Shown here: in pieces, positions 12,701-26,555 of the stretch
Position numbering within the stretch: the first letter of the stretch is position 1
How the letters are laid out: every line of letters begins with the position of its first letter
DNA from: Distichodus sexfasciatus
Taxonomy: Eukaryota; Chordata; Actinopteri; Characiformes; Distichodontidae
Direction of reading: 5' to 3'
Assembly: GCA_032718565.1 (NCBI GenBank)
Contig: JAVGVS010000002.1
Location: forward strand, 7,144,560-7,208,559
DNA: 64,000 nucleotides
Position numbers and translations under genes: made by a program
The notes under the pieces: generated by a model
The model's input: the letters and a program-made list of their open reading frames with translations, nothing else
Database searches by the model: none
Told to the model about the DNA's origin: nothing

Positions 12701-15700
12701 GCAGTCAGTTTTATTATTTTATTATTAAGTCTGTTCTCTGTGACAGCATGATGCATGAGCCAGTGAGCTGAGTTGAGATTGGGTTAAGACAGGTGTTGTC
12801 AGACTTCTGCCCTAGTGACCAGGACGTCTTAATGGTCATAGCATTTGTATTTGTTGTGGCATGTGTACCAAAAAAACCATCTTGGTGTGGTACACCTCAA
12901 GAATCCAAGATGGGCATTTTCATCTCACAACAGCGTTCTTACTTCCTGGATCTAGGTAGAATAACTGTCATGGAGACGGTGTGCTCTTAAGCAGCTGTAG
13001 ATTCTCAGACCCTCCAGGATTTCGTGGTGATGTGATCAAAACTATTAACACAAATTCAGCCAATCCCCACAAATTCATTGCGAACATGCAGTTTTCACCA
13101 ATTACCACAACTTTTCTGCAATTTTTGACCAATCATTGTCATTATAAAGGGGGAAAAATCACAACTTTGACTTGCTCCCGCAACTTTATTGCAGCAAAAC
13201 GCCTTAAAACACTGCAACTTGTAAGAACAGTCGGTGAATGAGGTATTTGCAAAGGTTCTTCTCTTTCATTTGATACATCAGTAATAAAAATTTAATGTGT
13301 TTTACAGTAAGTTCCACAACACCAAAGCATGTGTTAAATGTATTAATTTTAGATAATCATCTTGCATTGCTCTATAAACACTCACTTTATTTGTGTTTGG
13401 CTTAAACTGTGTTTTGTAACTTAATCGTTAGTTTTGGCCCCAATCCAGTTTGACCAACCAGCTTAGGATTTCTTTTGAAACAACAGCCAACAAATGACCA
13501 AAATAACCTGCTTAAAAGATATGCTGAAATACGCTGCAGCATGGGCAGTAATCATCGTGTGCGTCCTCCATTGCCAGACTGCAGCCGCAGCCTTGCTGTT
13601 TCCATATTAGGAAGTCTGAATGATCCTAAAGCAAAGCTCTGGCTGTAGAGGACAGAATAGGACTTTTATTAGCTTTTCTCTGTGGGTGGGTTTTCCCTTT
13701 GAGAGAGCCGGAACCCTAGCAGGGAAGCAAGTGGGCTTGAAGAATGTCTTCATGAACAGTCTGAGTTCAGTGTGTGTGAAGTGTTTTGTGCTGTAGTGTG
13801 TGTGTCCTGAATTGAATGAGGATAAATGGCATGATTTTTTCAGAGATCTGCTTGCCTGAAGATTTTACCTGTAACCCTTACATTGTACAACTGATCCAGC
13901 TAATAATTCTGGATATATAAAGCAGAATGGTTTGATTTGGTTTGGAGTCAAAGTTGTATCGTGTGGGACAGCGGTTCTCTCAGTGAGGCTCTCAATCAGG
14001 CACGTAATTTCCAGGGGGGTTAGGGTGGTCATGACCCCCCCAATAATCAGATCCAGCTAATATACCCCCCCCCCCCCCCCCAATATAATCACACCATTCC
14101 AGTTAATAAAATTATGAATTATCTTGCATAAATAGCTTGTTGATGTTCTTTAATCATTTCAGTTATTGCCAGCAAAATAGTTGCATGTTTAATCATCTGG
14201 TAACGTAACCCCCCGCCTCCTCCTTCGCCCAGTACTTGGTATTACCCAACATGCTTTCTCTACCAAACCTTCACTATTTGCTGTATTTGTTAGCGCAGTC
14301 GCTGGTGCTAACATGAAAAGAGGCGCACAGACGACACTTTTTAATTGTTGGTCGAGGCCAACTGCTTGCAAAAAGAAAAAAAGTCCTTACCAAAAGGAGG
14401 TAAATATAGAGATGGGGACTCGAGTCGCACTTAAGTCGCACAAAGAAAGACTTGTGACTTGACTTTAGACTTGCCCTCAACCACTTGAGACTTGACTCGG
14501 ACTTGGGTGTTGTGATAACTAGTAAACAATGTTCATTTCATGGAATTATTTATTTATATCTCGCACTCTCGTTTGTCATAATAACCCCCAAAAACCATTC
14601 ACCTCACCTTGGTGTCCCATTACTTTTGTCCGAGGTGAACGGTTTTCAGCTAATAACGGTTTTCGAGGGGTTGTTGGAAAGGTGTCACTGAGCCCTATCT
14701 AACTGTGAAGTTTCACATCACATTTTTTTCCACTGACTGGTACCAGCTCGGTTCGGTTCAGTTCGGTTCTACTCTGTTGCGGATATACTTTGCTGAGGCA
14801 GAGAAAGTTGTATTCTGAGGTAAAGTATTCTGAGGTAAATGCTGGGCGGCTTGTCTGGATTCAGTCAACAACACTGACGTAACAATAGCAACCACCAATC
14901 AGTAACCTCCAATATGTACACGTCATCATTTAGTATCGGCTCGGCACACTTGGGACCTCGGCCAAGGTGGTACCAAGAATGGTACCAGGTACCAGATTTT
15001 AGTTATGGAAAAGCAAAAAAAGCGAGTAGAGTCGAACCGAACCGAGCTGGTACCAGTCAGTGGAAAATCCCCATTAGAGTGTGCGATATATTTTTTATAT
15101 TTAACATTTAGATTTAAGATCATTTAAGGCAAATCCTCCATGTTGGTGAGGGGATATCACAGCACGCAGTCCAGACCCCTGCTAAGTAACAGCCAATTGT
15201 AATCGCCATTTGTAAACATTGCCACTCAAAGACTTGTCATGAATTGTGACATTTGCTGTGTATAGTTTACTGGTGTCAATACAGTGATGCATTTGATTAA
15301 TCTTTGAAGTTTTTGATTTTTTTCATAGATATTGGACACACACACACAAAATCAATTGAGTGGGAGCTGCCATGGTCTTACTAGCTAGTGCTTAAACACA
15401 ATAGGAATTAACTACTGTGTCATTGTGGCATAAATAGTCAAGTACACAGCTGCAACTACGTGAAGTAAATCACTGTAAAAGTATCACAGTGTATTTCTAA
15501 TACAGGAACACCAAAGTAGCCTGACTTTTACAAAAGTGAATGATTGAATACATACATAAATAAGCAGAGGTTAACCATGTCACCATGTGGTATTTTTGCT
15601 ATCTGGCAAAACAGCAGCAGAGAGCCGACAAGCAAAAATGCCGGTGGTCCTCTGGCGTCTAAAACAAATGTATTTATTTATTCATTTATTTATTTATTTA

Positions 15701-18700
15701 GACAGAGATCTTGACACAAAGTTACGCCCTTGCTCTCAATATATGATACGTGAAATTAACCAAACAATGTAAATCCTAGATTGTATAATATTTTAGTAAT
15801 AATATATAGCATTCTTAAAAATGTGTTTTTTATGTGAAACTAAAAAGTAAAAAGTAAGACTGGAAATAATTGTGTGGTTTCTGTACATAATGTACACATA
15901 ATTGAGAAATATAAACATAGCCAAACACATTATGTATTTGGCTATCCACCTGCAACTCCTTGTTATACGCATTTGTGTCCTATCAGGGTGGAGAAGCCAT
16001 GTCCCAGAGGCTGGTGGGGAAACCCCGTGTGTGGGCCCTGCAACTGTGACATCAACAAGGGCTTTCATCCAGACTGTAACAAGACGACAGGAGAGTGTCG
16101 CTGCAAGGTATACATACTCACACACCCATTTACACAGTTTACACAGCCTTTATACATAGCAGGACACACAGAGACATACATCGGGTCATCTGTTGTAGGA
16201 CTACATAGTACCATGCAGTTAATCAGTTGCAGCTTCATTGTATATACTATTCTGTGAAAAATGAGATTAGCAAAGGCATTTATATGGACTGAAAACATTT
16301 TTCTTTTACATATGTATGTCTAAAATCTTTATTCCACTTATAGATATCTTTTTGAATATTATAATTATAATGTAGAATGTTTCCTGATTTTTTTAATGGT
16401 TTTGGCAGATAATTCTGCGTTTGTTTGAATTAAATAGGCATATTTGATAATATGCCTATTTACTCACTCTGAATAGTCAATTCAGAGAAATCTCAAATAA
16501 AAAAACTGTGCCTTCCAACAATTTAAATTTTCCAATTAAGTTATAATTATACCAAGATGCAAAGTCATGATTAAATAATAAAACTAAAGTCTAAATAACA
16601 ATGAACAAAGGAGTAAATGAATGCAACGTCTTGTTTTCTAATGCATAAAATCAATTTTAGATTTAAAATACTCTGCCTTCATTATAACCTTTACCATCCC
16701 AACAGGACAACTTCTACCAGCCCAAAGACAGTGACACCTGTTACCCGTGTGACTGCTTTTTCCTGGGTGCCAGCTCTCGCACCTGTGACCCTCAGACCGG
16801 TCAGTGCCCATGTAAGGCGGGTGTGATTGGCCGCCAGTGCAACCAGTGCGATAACCCCTTTGCTGAAGTGACTGCCAACGGATGTGAGGGTGTGTACAGA
16901 ACGGACCTTTATTAGCAGAAACTAACTGTATTTGTACCCATCTAATTGGATGTAAGTCTGTGTTGGACCTTAACTCTTTATCCTGCGTCTGACCTGCAGT
17001 TGTGTATGAGGTCTGTCCCAAAGCCTTTGATGCTGGAATCTGGTGGCCAAGGACCAAGTTTGGCCGTCCAGTGGCTATAGACTGCCCCAAGGGATCTGTT
17101 GGTGAGTAATATAGAGACCAAAGGTGTAGGATGTTCCCTTACTCCCACTGAAAGTAGATTTTGAACAACATTAAGCACTAAGCAAATAAAAGAAGTTTTA
17201 GGATCATGTTGACTTAAAATATGTCATAGCTTGTACAAACATGCGTAAACGTATGATATTTATGAAGATTGTAGGCCGATAGTAAGCATTCAAATGTTTC
17301 TTTTTCAAGCGTCAAGCAACATTTCAGCTTGTAATTGAAAAGAAAAGCGAACTTTCTTGATCAATCTTTCTGTGTTTTTTTCATAGCATTTTTGGAGTCT
17401 ATGAAACATAAGAATATTAGCTGACAAAATACTGTCTAATATAATCTTACTCCTGTGTGCCAAATTCTACTTCTGTGTAGCTTCCCTAGCCTCTAGCTTT
17501 TTATGAACTGAGAGATTATGAGAAACTTTCTTGTGTAAGACTTGGTTGCTGTGGCTTTCTGTCTGTTTTTCCCTTCCAGTTCTGTGCTGTCTTCTGTTTG
17601 CCCCGGCCCTTTTCACTGAGCCCTCACCCTGGCACGTCGCTTCCATTAGCTCTTTTCAGTGAGCGGGTAAACGAATGTTAATGAGACCTTGTCTCTGGAG
17701 GGACCCGTTGGCTAAACACAGCGTATTGTAAGGGAAGATTTGGCAACACTTGCGCAGAGTCACATTCACTTTATGACCTCCATGGGCGATGGGTCTTCAG
17801 TTGAGGTTACTGTTCAGGATTGTTCTATGTGGGGAAGTCACACAGATATTACTGGCATTGCCATGCTAGAAGTGCAATGACCCGAAATACTGTAGGCTTC
17901 ACTCCCATTGTGGCCACCTCCATCACTCTGTTGCTCTTTTTCATTCTTTGGGAATTGAGGCACTAATTAGGGCGCCTGAATCAGAGTGTGCTAGACAGCA
18001 CATCGTTTGGCTTTAGTTTAGTTTCTAACATCATTTTTCTCTGTTTTGTGTCCTTGGTAGGGACTGCCATCAGACACTGCAGTGATGAAAAAGGCTGGCT
18101 GCCTCCAGAACTCTTCAACTGCACCACTGTCACTTTTGCCCAGCTAAAAAAACTGGTAAAAATGTTATTTTTATTCAATACTAGGTTTTATGATTTTGTA
18201 GCATTAGGATTTTTCTTGTCTTGAACATTTTTTTTCCTTCATTTTATGAGATTAGATAATCCTATATTTTAAAGTTTTCAATTGTTTTTAAGTTTTGCGC
18301 ATTGAAGATCATCAGACTCAATTGTGTTTTACCTCCTTCAGAATGACGAGATGCATCGTAACGAGTCCAGAATGGATGGACAGAAGTCCAATGATATTGC
18401 TCGCATGCTCCATAATGCTACTAGCCAGACTGAAACTTTCTTTGGCAATGATGTCAAGACGGCCTTCCACCTAATGTCTAGAGTTCTGCAGTTCGAGAGT
18501 CATCAACAAGGCTTTGACCTGGCGGCCATGCGCGATGCCAACTTCAACGAGGTTAGACTTCATCAACAATGTGCAGCTGTCACTTGTCATAATACACTAT
18601 CACAATAATCAAGTTCAACGAAAATGTTTTCGTTTTTTTTTAAATGGCGTCCACACAAGCATGTTTTTAAAAATGCTGTCAACAGCATGCCTTGCATTGC

Positions 18701-19185
18701 AGATGAAAACCTAATGTAGACACGGCGCATACTGTGACATCATATGAGTGGCATACAATGTAACATGAAATGGTCCGTTTTTCAAAATCTTCGTTTTTCT
18801 TGTCCACACCTAAACGCAGAAACAGAGTTTTCAAAAATCGCCACTTTGGCCGGAGTTTTCAACAACCTCCGTTTTCACTGACCCAAAACGCTGTTTACGT
18901 GTGGACGAAAGGCCAAAACGCATGGGTGTGTGGACATGACCTTAGTCTTTGAATATTTTTTCCAGTAGCATAGGCTGTGTTTTACTTAGCTGGTGTGCTA
19001 TTACCTGTAGTTGTGTAGAACACAGTCAATGATTATGTGACATAGTGAGCATGGGAGATTCATGGGCGTTAATCATTTATGAGTCTTGTTTGTCTTGTTC
19101 CTTTGCTTTGTCTGCTGACTCTGCCATTCCAGTCAGTCATTTTCAGTGTAAGTCACAGGAAAGAGATTTATTCAAAGCTGAGCGC

Positions 19186-19227
<42 letters not shown>

Positions 19228-22200
19228 GAGAGAGCAGGTTATAACACATTTCTGAAATAAATATAAGCTTAACAATACGTGCATACTAAGCAATATATAG
19301 CATTGCTAAGATCAGGCTTCATGTCAATACGCCATATGGCACACTCAAATTACAAAGGCATAAAGAGGTTGGGAAATGATTAGCAGTTTAGACCTTGACA
19401 AGGTGCATCAGATAGTTGGAGTCAACATTCTAGTAGACCTGGTTTTGCTTTGAAACGAAATATCTTAAAGTGCAATGGTTATTTACATGCTTGTGGTGTT
19501 GCAGAACATTGTAAAGGCAGGCAGCGCCATCTTGGACCCCAGCAACAAAGAGCACTGGGATCACATCCAGCGCACCGAGGGGGGCACAGCACACCTGCTC
19601 CGCAACTTTGAGGATTATGCCACTACTGTGGCCAAAAACATGAGGAAGACCTACCTAAAACCCTTCACCATTGTCACTCAGAACATGAGTGAGTTACATG
19701 GATGATGAATATTTTAAAAGTCTGATTTCTGATAGGCCCTTGTTCATCTGTGGATAAAATATATTTAATTTACCCCCTTAGTCATGGCCGTGGATTACCT
19801 GGACTTCTCCAGTCAGGATGAGACGAAGATCCCTCACTTTCAGAAGATTAAGGAGGACTACCCTAAAGAACTGAAGTCTTCTGTTTTATTTCCAGAGTTC
19901 ACTTTTAAATCTACAGAGCACAAAGGTAAAGATAAATTTATTAACACTGCTAAAAACCTTTATTGCTAATATTTAAATGCGGCCAAACACAAGGTCTGCA
20001 TCCTAAAACTCGAAGTACCCTATTTGATGGCAATGTTTATGCTTTCTTTTTAACAACTGCATCTGAATAGCCTTTGGGGCAAACAGTTCAAAGGGGCACG
20101 ACACTGTTGTTGTTCACAATGAATAAGAGTTAATAGGGACCAGTCAGCATGACTTGTTAGCTAGGCATCAATCAGCTTTCATTTATTCATAACCTCATTA
20201 GTGTTGTTGACAAAAGGGACAATATGAGATTGCAGATATGAGATAAACATTGCAACATTGTCAAAGAATTCAATTTTCAGTGTGTTTTTCAGCAGCTGCT
20301 CCTACTGACGAGCCATCAGCTCAAACCGGGTCTGCTGAGGAAAACCACACTCAGGCCCAGAGGAGAAAGAGGAACACTGAGGGTCTTCCTCCTTTCCCTG
20401 TAGCTGTCGTTATCGTGTACCGGTCCCTGGGACAGCTTCTGCCAGAGCACTATGACCCTGACCGTCGCAGCCTCAGGTATCCTGCCAACTCACTCATATA
20501 ATGGGTTCTCCCAAAACAAAAACCAGCTCCTCACCACCAGTTGCCACAATCACACTCGGACTCAACAAAATGTAAATAAGTGAAGTGAGCTGCTACACAG
20601 GCTTATATGTCAGTTATTTACAAGCCACTGTCACATTGCCAGGTTAAACCTTTCACCCACTCAATGTAATTTCCCTATTAATGTAATGGATGAGAACCAT
20701 ATCAAAATTACCGGTAGTTGAGTCCTGTATTGTTACAGTAATAGCTGACTTTCAGAAACTCTTCTATGCTCATATATATAAAACCCTTCGTAGACATGGT
20801 GTGTCATAAATACAATTGCTATACATGTGATGTTCACTAACACTAAAAGATATCAAAATCATGCAGAAAAGTATCATTGCTTTTTGGCTATTTAAGGGGC
20901 CGTTTTCATGATCCGTAAGATTTAAATATTTAAAATATAGGGAATTGTATGACTTTTTGTGTACTTTGCAGTTGAACATGACTTATTTTTTGTGGGATAT
21001 TACTGTCTTCCAAGCACTTGCACTCACACATTGCAGTCCTCAGTAGCCTCCACAGTTGATTTTACCAGCCTGAATGAATCACACCTTATCACTACCGTGC
21101 AGTATAAAACCTTCAACACTGTTGGAAGAATGGGTCTAATTACAACATGCCATTCACATGATATGGGAACTATAGCCACAGTCTGTCATTAGGAAGAGAG
21201 CACGTCCAAATATTTAGAAGACCTGCTGTTCACCTCATACCTCTCTCTCTGTACGCCGTGGCAGTGCTGTTGGAGTGTTTGCTGTGTTGCCAAGCCTTGC
21301 CATAGTGCAGTATGAGCATTGTTGTCATCCTCTTTCTGTGCAGGCTTCCTAACCGGCCGGTCATCAACACTCCAATCGTAAGCACCATGGTGCACAGCGA
21401 GGGTCACCCTCTGACCATGCCTTTGGAGAGACCCATCACACTCGACTACACGCTGCTCGAGACGGAGGAGAGGTCCAAACCAGTGTGTGTCTTCTGGAAC
21501 CACTCCATTGCGTGAGTCTCTGTCTCTCTCTCACACACATCCATTGATCATCAGTTAAGAAATTATGAGCACTGATTTATTTTAGGATGGTGTGAGGATG
21601 TGTATCCTTTAAACAGTAAAAGAAAACTCATTTTGGGATCAACAGAATGGCCCACATGAGGAAAACTGCGATATTAAAAAGTGGATTTTTGTGTTGAGAT
21701 TAGTTCAAACTTGTTTTTTATCTTTACTGAAGAGAGAACAATTCAGGTGGGTACACATAAAAATATATACTTAGTAACTGGGGGTGTGGGTGTGTGTATG
21801 TGTGTGTTATAGGATCGGACGGACTGGAGGCTGGTCCTCGAAAGGCTGTGAGCTCATTTCCAGAAACAGAACACACATCAGCTGCCAGTGCAATCACATG
21901 ACCAGCTTCGCCGTTCTAATGGACATCTCCAAGAGAGAGGTATAGCTGTCGGCATCTTATGTTAACCTCGCGCTAGCCTCACGCTAACATCGACCCTCAG
22001 TACTCATGTTAGCGTCATGTTAGTCTCAGGCTAGACTTGCCCTGGGGGCAGTCTACCCGCGCTCTCACGGGAGGATAAATATTTGGATGGGTAGAGTGTT
22101 AAACCTGTCCACCTCCCATCTAAACATTGCTCTGTTCTTACACCATCATCCTCGTCACACTTCACAACCCCTGAGCAAGCTGTCTGTCTCTCTTCATGCC

Positions 22201-22285
22201 GACTCACTCTGCTTATCTCCAGCCTAACAGTCCTAAATATAGTGCTTTTTATTACCTCTGTTCTTATCTGTCTTTCCTTTTCATC

Positions 22286-22359
<74 letters not shown>

Positions 22360-25300
22360 CATCTATTCCTGATTTCTTATTTTTTTGCATCTTTGTCACA
22401 CTTAAACGTTTCAGATTATCAAACAAATTTAAATATTAGACAAAGATAACCCAAGTAAACACAAAATGCAGTTTTTACGTGATGATTTTATTTATTAAGG
22501 AAAAAAAACTATCCAAACCTACATGGCCCTATGTGAAAAAGTAACTGCCCCCTAAACCTTATAACTGGTTGTGCCACCTTTAGCACCAACAACTGCAATT
22601 AAGCGTTCGCGATAACTGGCAATGAGTCTTTCACATCGCTGTGGAGGGATTTTGGCCCACTCTTCTTTGCAGAATTGTTTTAATTCAGCCATATTGGAAG
22701 ATTTCCGAGCATGAACCGCCTTTTTAAGGTCATGCCACAGCATCTCAGTTGGACTCAGGTCCAGCCTTTGACTAGACCACTCCAAAACCTTCATTTAGTT
22801 TTTTTAAGCCATTCAGAGGTGGACTTGCTGGTGTGTTTTGGATCATTGTCCTGCTGCAGAACTCGAGTGCGCTTCAGCTTGACGTCATGAACTGATGGTC
22901 GCACATTCTCCTTCAGGATTTTTTGGTAGAGAGCAGAATTCATGGTTCCGTCAATCACAGCAAGTCGTCCAGGTCCTGAAGCAGCAAGCAGCCCAAGACC
23001 ATCACATTACCACCACCATGTTTGACTGTTGGCATGATGTTCTTTTTCTGAAATGCTGTGTTACTTTTACACCAGATGTAACGGGACACACACCGTCCAA
23101 AAAGTTCAACTTTTGTTTTGTCAGTCCACAGAATATTGTCCCAAAAGACTTGATCATCAAGGTGTTTTTTGGCAAAAATGAGACCAGCCTTTATGTTCTT
23201 TTTCGTCAGCAGTGGTTTTCGTCTTGCAACTCTGCCATACATGCCATTTTTGCCCAGTCTCTTTCTTATGGTTGAGTCATGACCTGACCTTAACTGAGGC
23301 AGGTGAGGCCTGCAGTTTTTAGATGTTGTTCTGGGTTCTTTTGTGACCTCTTGGATGAGTCGTCGCTGCGCTCTTGGGGTCATTTTTATAGGCCAGTCGC
23401 TCCTAGGAAGGTTCACCACTGTTCCATGTTTTCTCTATTTGTGAATAATGGCCCTCACCGTGGTTCGCTGGAGTCCCAAGGCTTTAGAAATGGCTTTGTA
23501 ACCTTTTCCAGAACGATAGATGTCAATTACTTTGTTTCTCGTCTGTTTCTTTAGATCGCAGCATGATGTATTCCTTTTTTGGGATCTTTTGGACTCCTTT
23601 TTAAGTGATCTCTTGATTCAACAGGTCTGGCAGTAATCCGGCCTGGGTGTGGCTGGTAAAATTGCACTCAGCTGTCCAAAAATGTGATTAACCACAGTTA
23701 CTTTATTATTTTACAAGGGGGCAATTACTTTTTCACATAGGGCCATGTAGGTTTGGATAGGTTTTTTCCTTGATAAATTAAATCATCACTTAAAAACTGC
23801 ATTTTGTGTTTACTTGGGTTATCTTTGTCTAATATTTAAATTTGTTTGATAATCTGAAATATTTAAGTGTGACAAAGATGCAAAAAAATAAGAAATCAGG
23901 AAGGGGGCAAATACTTATTCAAAGCACTGTACCTACCTACCTACCTACTCCATCCATCCATCCATCCATCCATCATTTTATAGTTTTTTACTTCCTTCTT
24001 TCCTGTCTGCCTTTCTTCTTCTCTCTCTCTCAAACACACACACACACATCTCCCTTTCTCTCTCTTATCTTTGTATATCTTAATCTCTCTCTATCTCTCT
24101 CTGTCAGCATGGAGACGTGCTGCCCCTGAAGATAGTCACCTACGCCACAGTATCGGCCTCGCTGCTGGCTCTGCTGATCACCTTCATTTTACTGGCCCTG
24201 TTGCGGAAGCTGCGCTCCAACCTCCACAGCATTCACAAGAACCTGGTGGTGGCGCTCTTCTTCTCCGAGCTGGTCTTCCTCATCGGCATCAATCAGACGG
24301 ATAACCCGGTGAGGCCCTCTGTCAACACACACAGTGTCCTTCTTAAACAGCCTCTATCTTTGCTGGATATTACAGAGTGTAATGTAGCTCTCTGGGGAGA
24401 AAAACAGGAAATGTCAGTATTTCATCCTGTGCTAATGATTCATGAACGCTTCTGTTTTAAACACCTTAATGCTGGTTTCGGTACTAAACCACTCTACAAA
24501 CCCGATTAAGTTGTCTGATATCAAGCCAGCAAGAACTTCACATCTACTCTGGTCTGTGGTGATTTTGTCTCTTTTGAAAAAACAACACATGGTTTGCACT
24601 TCATTTAAAAATGAGAATCTTAAACAGAGGGTCGAAGGAGCCATTGATGATGGTTCAAACTTTTTTTGGATGAATTTTTGGCTACAAAGACACTTCTAAG
24701 GTTAGGTCTTTTTAGTTGAACACTGGGCGGCATTTTGTTCAACTCCAGTAATTACCTCCCCTAAGTCTTTAATTAGGCAATGTGAATAGTGATGGGTTAG
24801 GCCACGCTCGCGGCTGTTGACAAATGGCTGGGAATAACCAGGAGGTGGAGAGCATCTATTTAGATTGTGGTGATTCACCACTGAAAAGGAAAGACTCATT
24901 TCATTGGTTCAGATTAAATCCCTGTAATTATGCACGTTGGTCCACACACTCATACGAATGAACTTAGAATGTTCATAATGTTCATGCCTGGAAGGGTGGC
25001 TGAGGAAACTGGCAGGATTAAAACAGATATTGGATGTATAGAGAGGATTTCTCAAATCTATAAAGGTCTAAGTTGTTGCCCTAAGGCTATGACTGCCAAT
25101 AAACTGACAGCAGCTTAGCAAACATGAAAGAGCTCCTTAGCTCTTTTGTTGCTTAGCTTATGTCACAAGTAGCAACAAATTGATCAAATGCAAGCTCTTG
25201 GTCACATGCCAGGGGTTCTCATCATAACATTTCATATTTTAACCAGTTCATATACTCATGTATATAATTTTTTGACAGTAAGAAGCATTTAACTGTAGCA

Positions 25301-26517
25301 CACGTGATGTGTGCTTTATAATAGATTTATGATTTAACATTCCATTAATTGCCAGGAAATTTAGCGTGTTTGAGCAAATTCAGCAGTTCCTCCACCCTCA
25401 ACCACACCCCACCCCACCCATCACCTCACCCTGCAGGCTGAATGGAAGACACAGCACTAGCAGTCTTCTAATAGACCATTGCACGTGTACATCATGCAGG
25501 ATAAAACAAGAACAATTCATGTTTATGTGACTCTCTGTCTTTGAACTATACACCATCTGTGTTCCCTTCGCTTGAATATGCTGTGGAATGTGTACCTTCA
25601 TGACATTTGTTATTATATATTGTAAATATATTTATTTATTATTTTATTTTATGATGCTTTCTATTTGCCTCATGTTGGCTGTATGTACATATGTACGTAT
25701 ATGAATACATAGTGATCATTAGATTAGCCTGTTATATATTTTAGTTATTATTATTTTTGTTAGGAACAGAACTCCCATTTTCTAAATCCCGAGACAGCCT
25801 CACTGGAGTAACTTGGGGTTAAAGGACTTGCACAACGCCTTGCTTTGGCTTTTAGGCTGTCCTAGGATTTGAACCACCAAACTTATGGTCACCAACACAA
25901 AGTTTTAGTCACTAACTTCTCCAGCTGCTCTCCCTCCTACCTCACTCTCCATTAGGGGTTTCGCCAAACTCCCTCCTTCTCTGTCTATCTGTCTCAGAAC
26001 ATGTGTGTCTGTCTCTCTCTTTTCCATCACTTTCCCTTTCTTTCTTTCAGTAAGAGCACAGCAACCTGCACCCTTTTTCACCTCTGATCTCTGACTCCAC
26101 CCCCACCCCACTCTCTCTGCAGTTTGTGTGTACAGTGATAGCGATCCTGCTCCATTTCTTCACCATGTGCACGTTTGCCTGGATGTTTGTGGAGGGTCTG
26201 CACATTTACCGCATGCTGACGGAGATGCGGAACATCAACCACGGCCACATGCGCTTCTACTACGCCATGGGCTGGGGCATCCCTGCTGTTATCACAGGTT
26301 AGTCACATGGCTAGAATATTGTTCATATGCACTACGGCCACAAACAGACAGCTACAAGCACTTAACACAAACCACACACACACACACCCATGTTGTCATG
26401 CTGGGACTTGCCCCTATTTGGAGTGGTGTGTGTGATCCCTGTGGGAAAACTGTTTCTCCCTTGCACCTTCCCTTCCGCCCTCTCTCAATCTCTCCGATTC
26501 TTCCCTGTCTTCCTCAT

Positions 26518-26555
<38 letters not shown>

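Larger units (their letters stand above)
11458..15986. other. celsr1 intron 8 (4529 bp), rich in DNA-transposon remnants
   Basis: No celsr1 exon lies here. From left to right I see: a GT-rich tract (12188-12240); a dispersed repeat near 13010-13215; a C17 homopolymer at 14065-14081 inside a possible hAT-like fragment (about 14000-14400); a tract of 'gacttgactt' words (14405-14510); and a MITE with perfect 29-bp terminal inverted repeats (14720-15075). A TTTA-rich stretch lies at 15660-15700. Confidence 0.75.
21940..24107. other. celsr1 intron 18 (2168 bp), mostly a Tc1 element
   Basis: This intron separates the GPS exon from the first transmembrane exon. It holds an (ATCT)n microsatellite, a Tc1 transposon and a CT/CA-rich tract before the acceptor (about 23990-24107). 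Confidence 0.85.

Noticed and set aside
22260..22440. Tandem array considered as CRISPR-like
   Set aside because: It is a 4-bp microsatellite without spacers, in a vertebrate genome.
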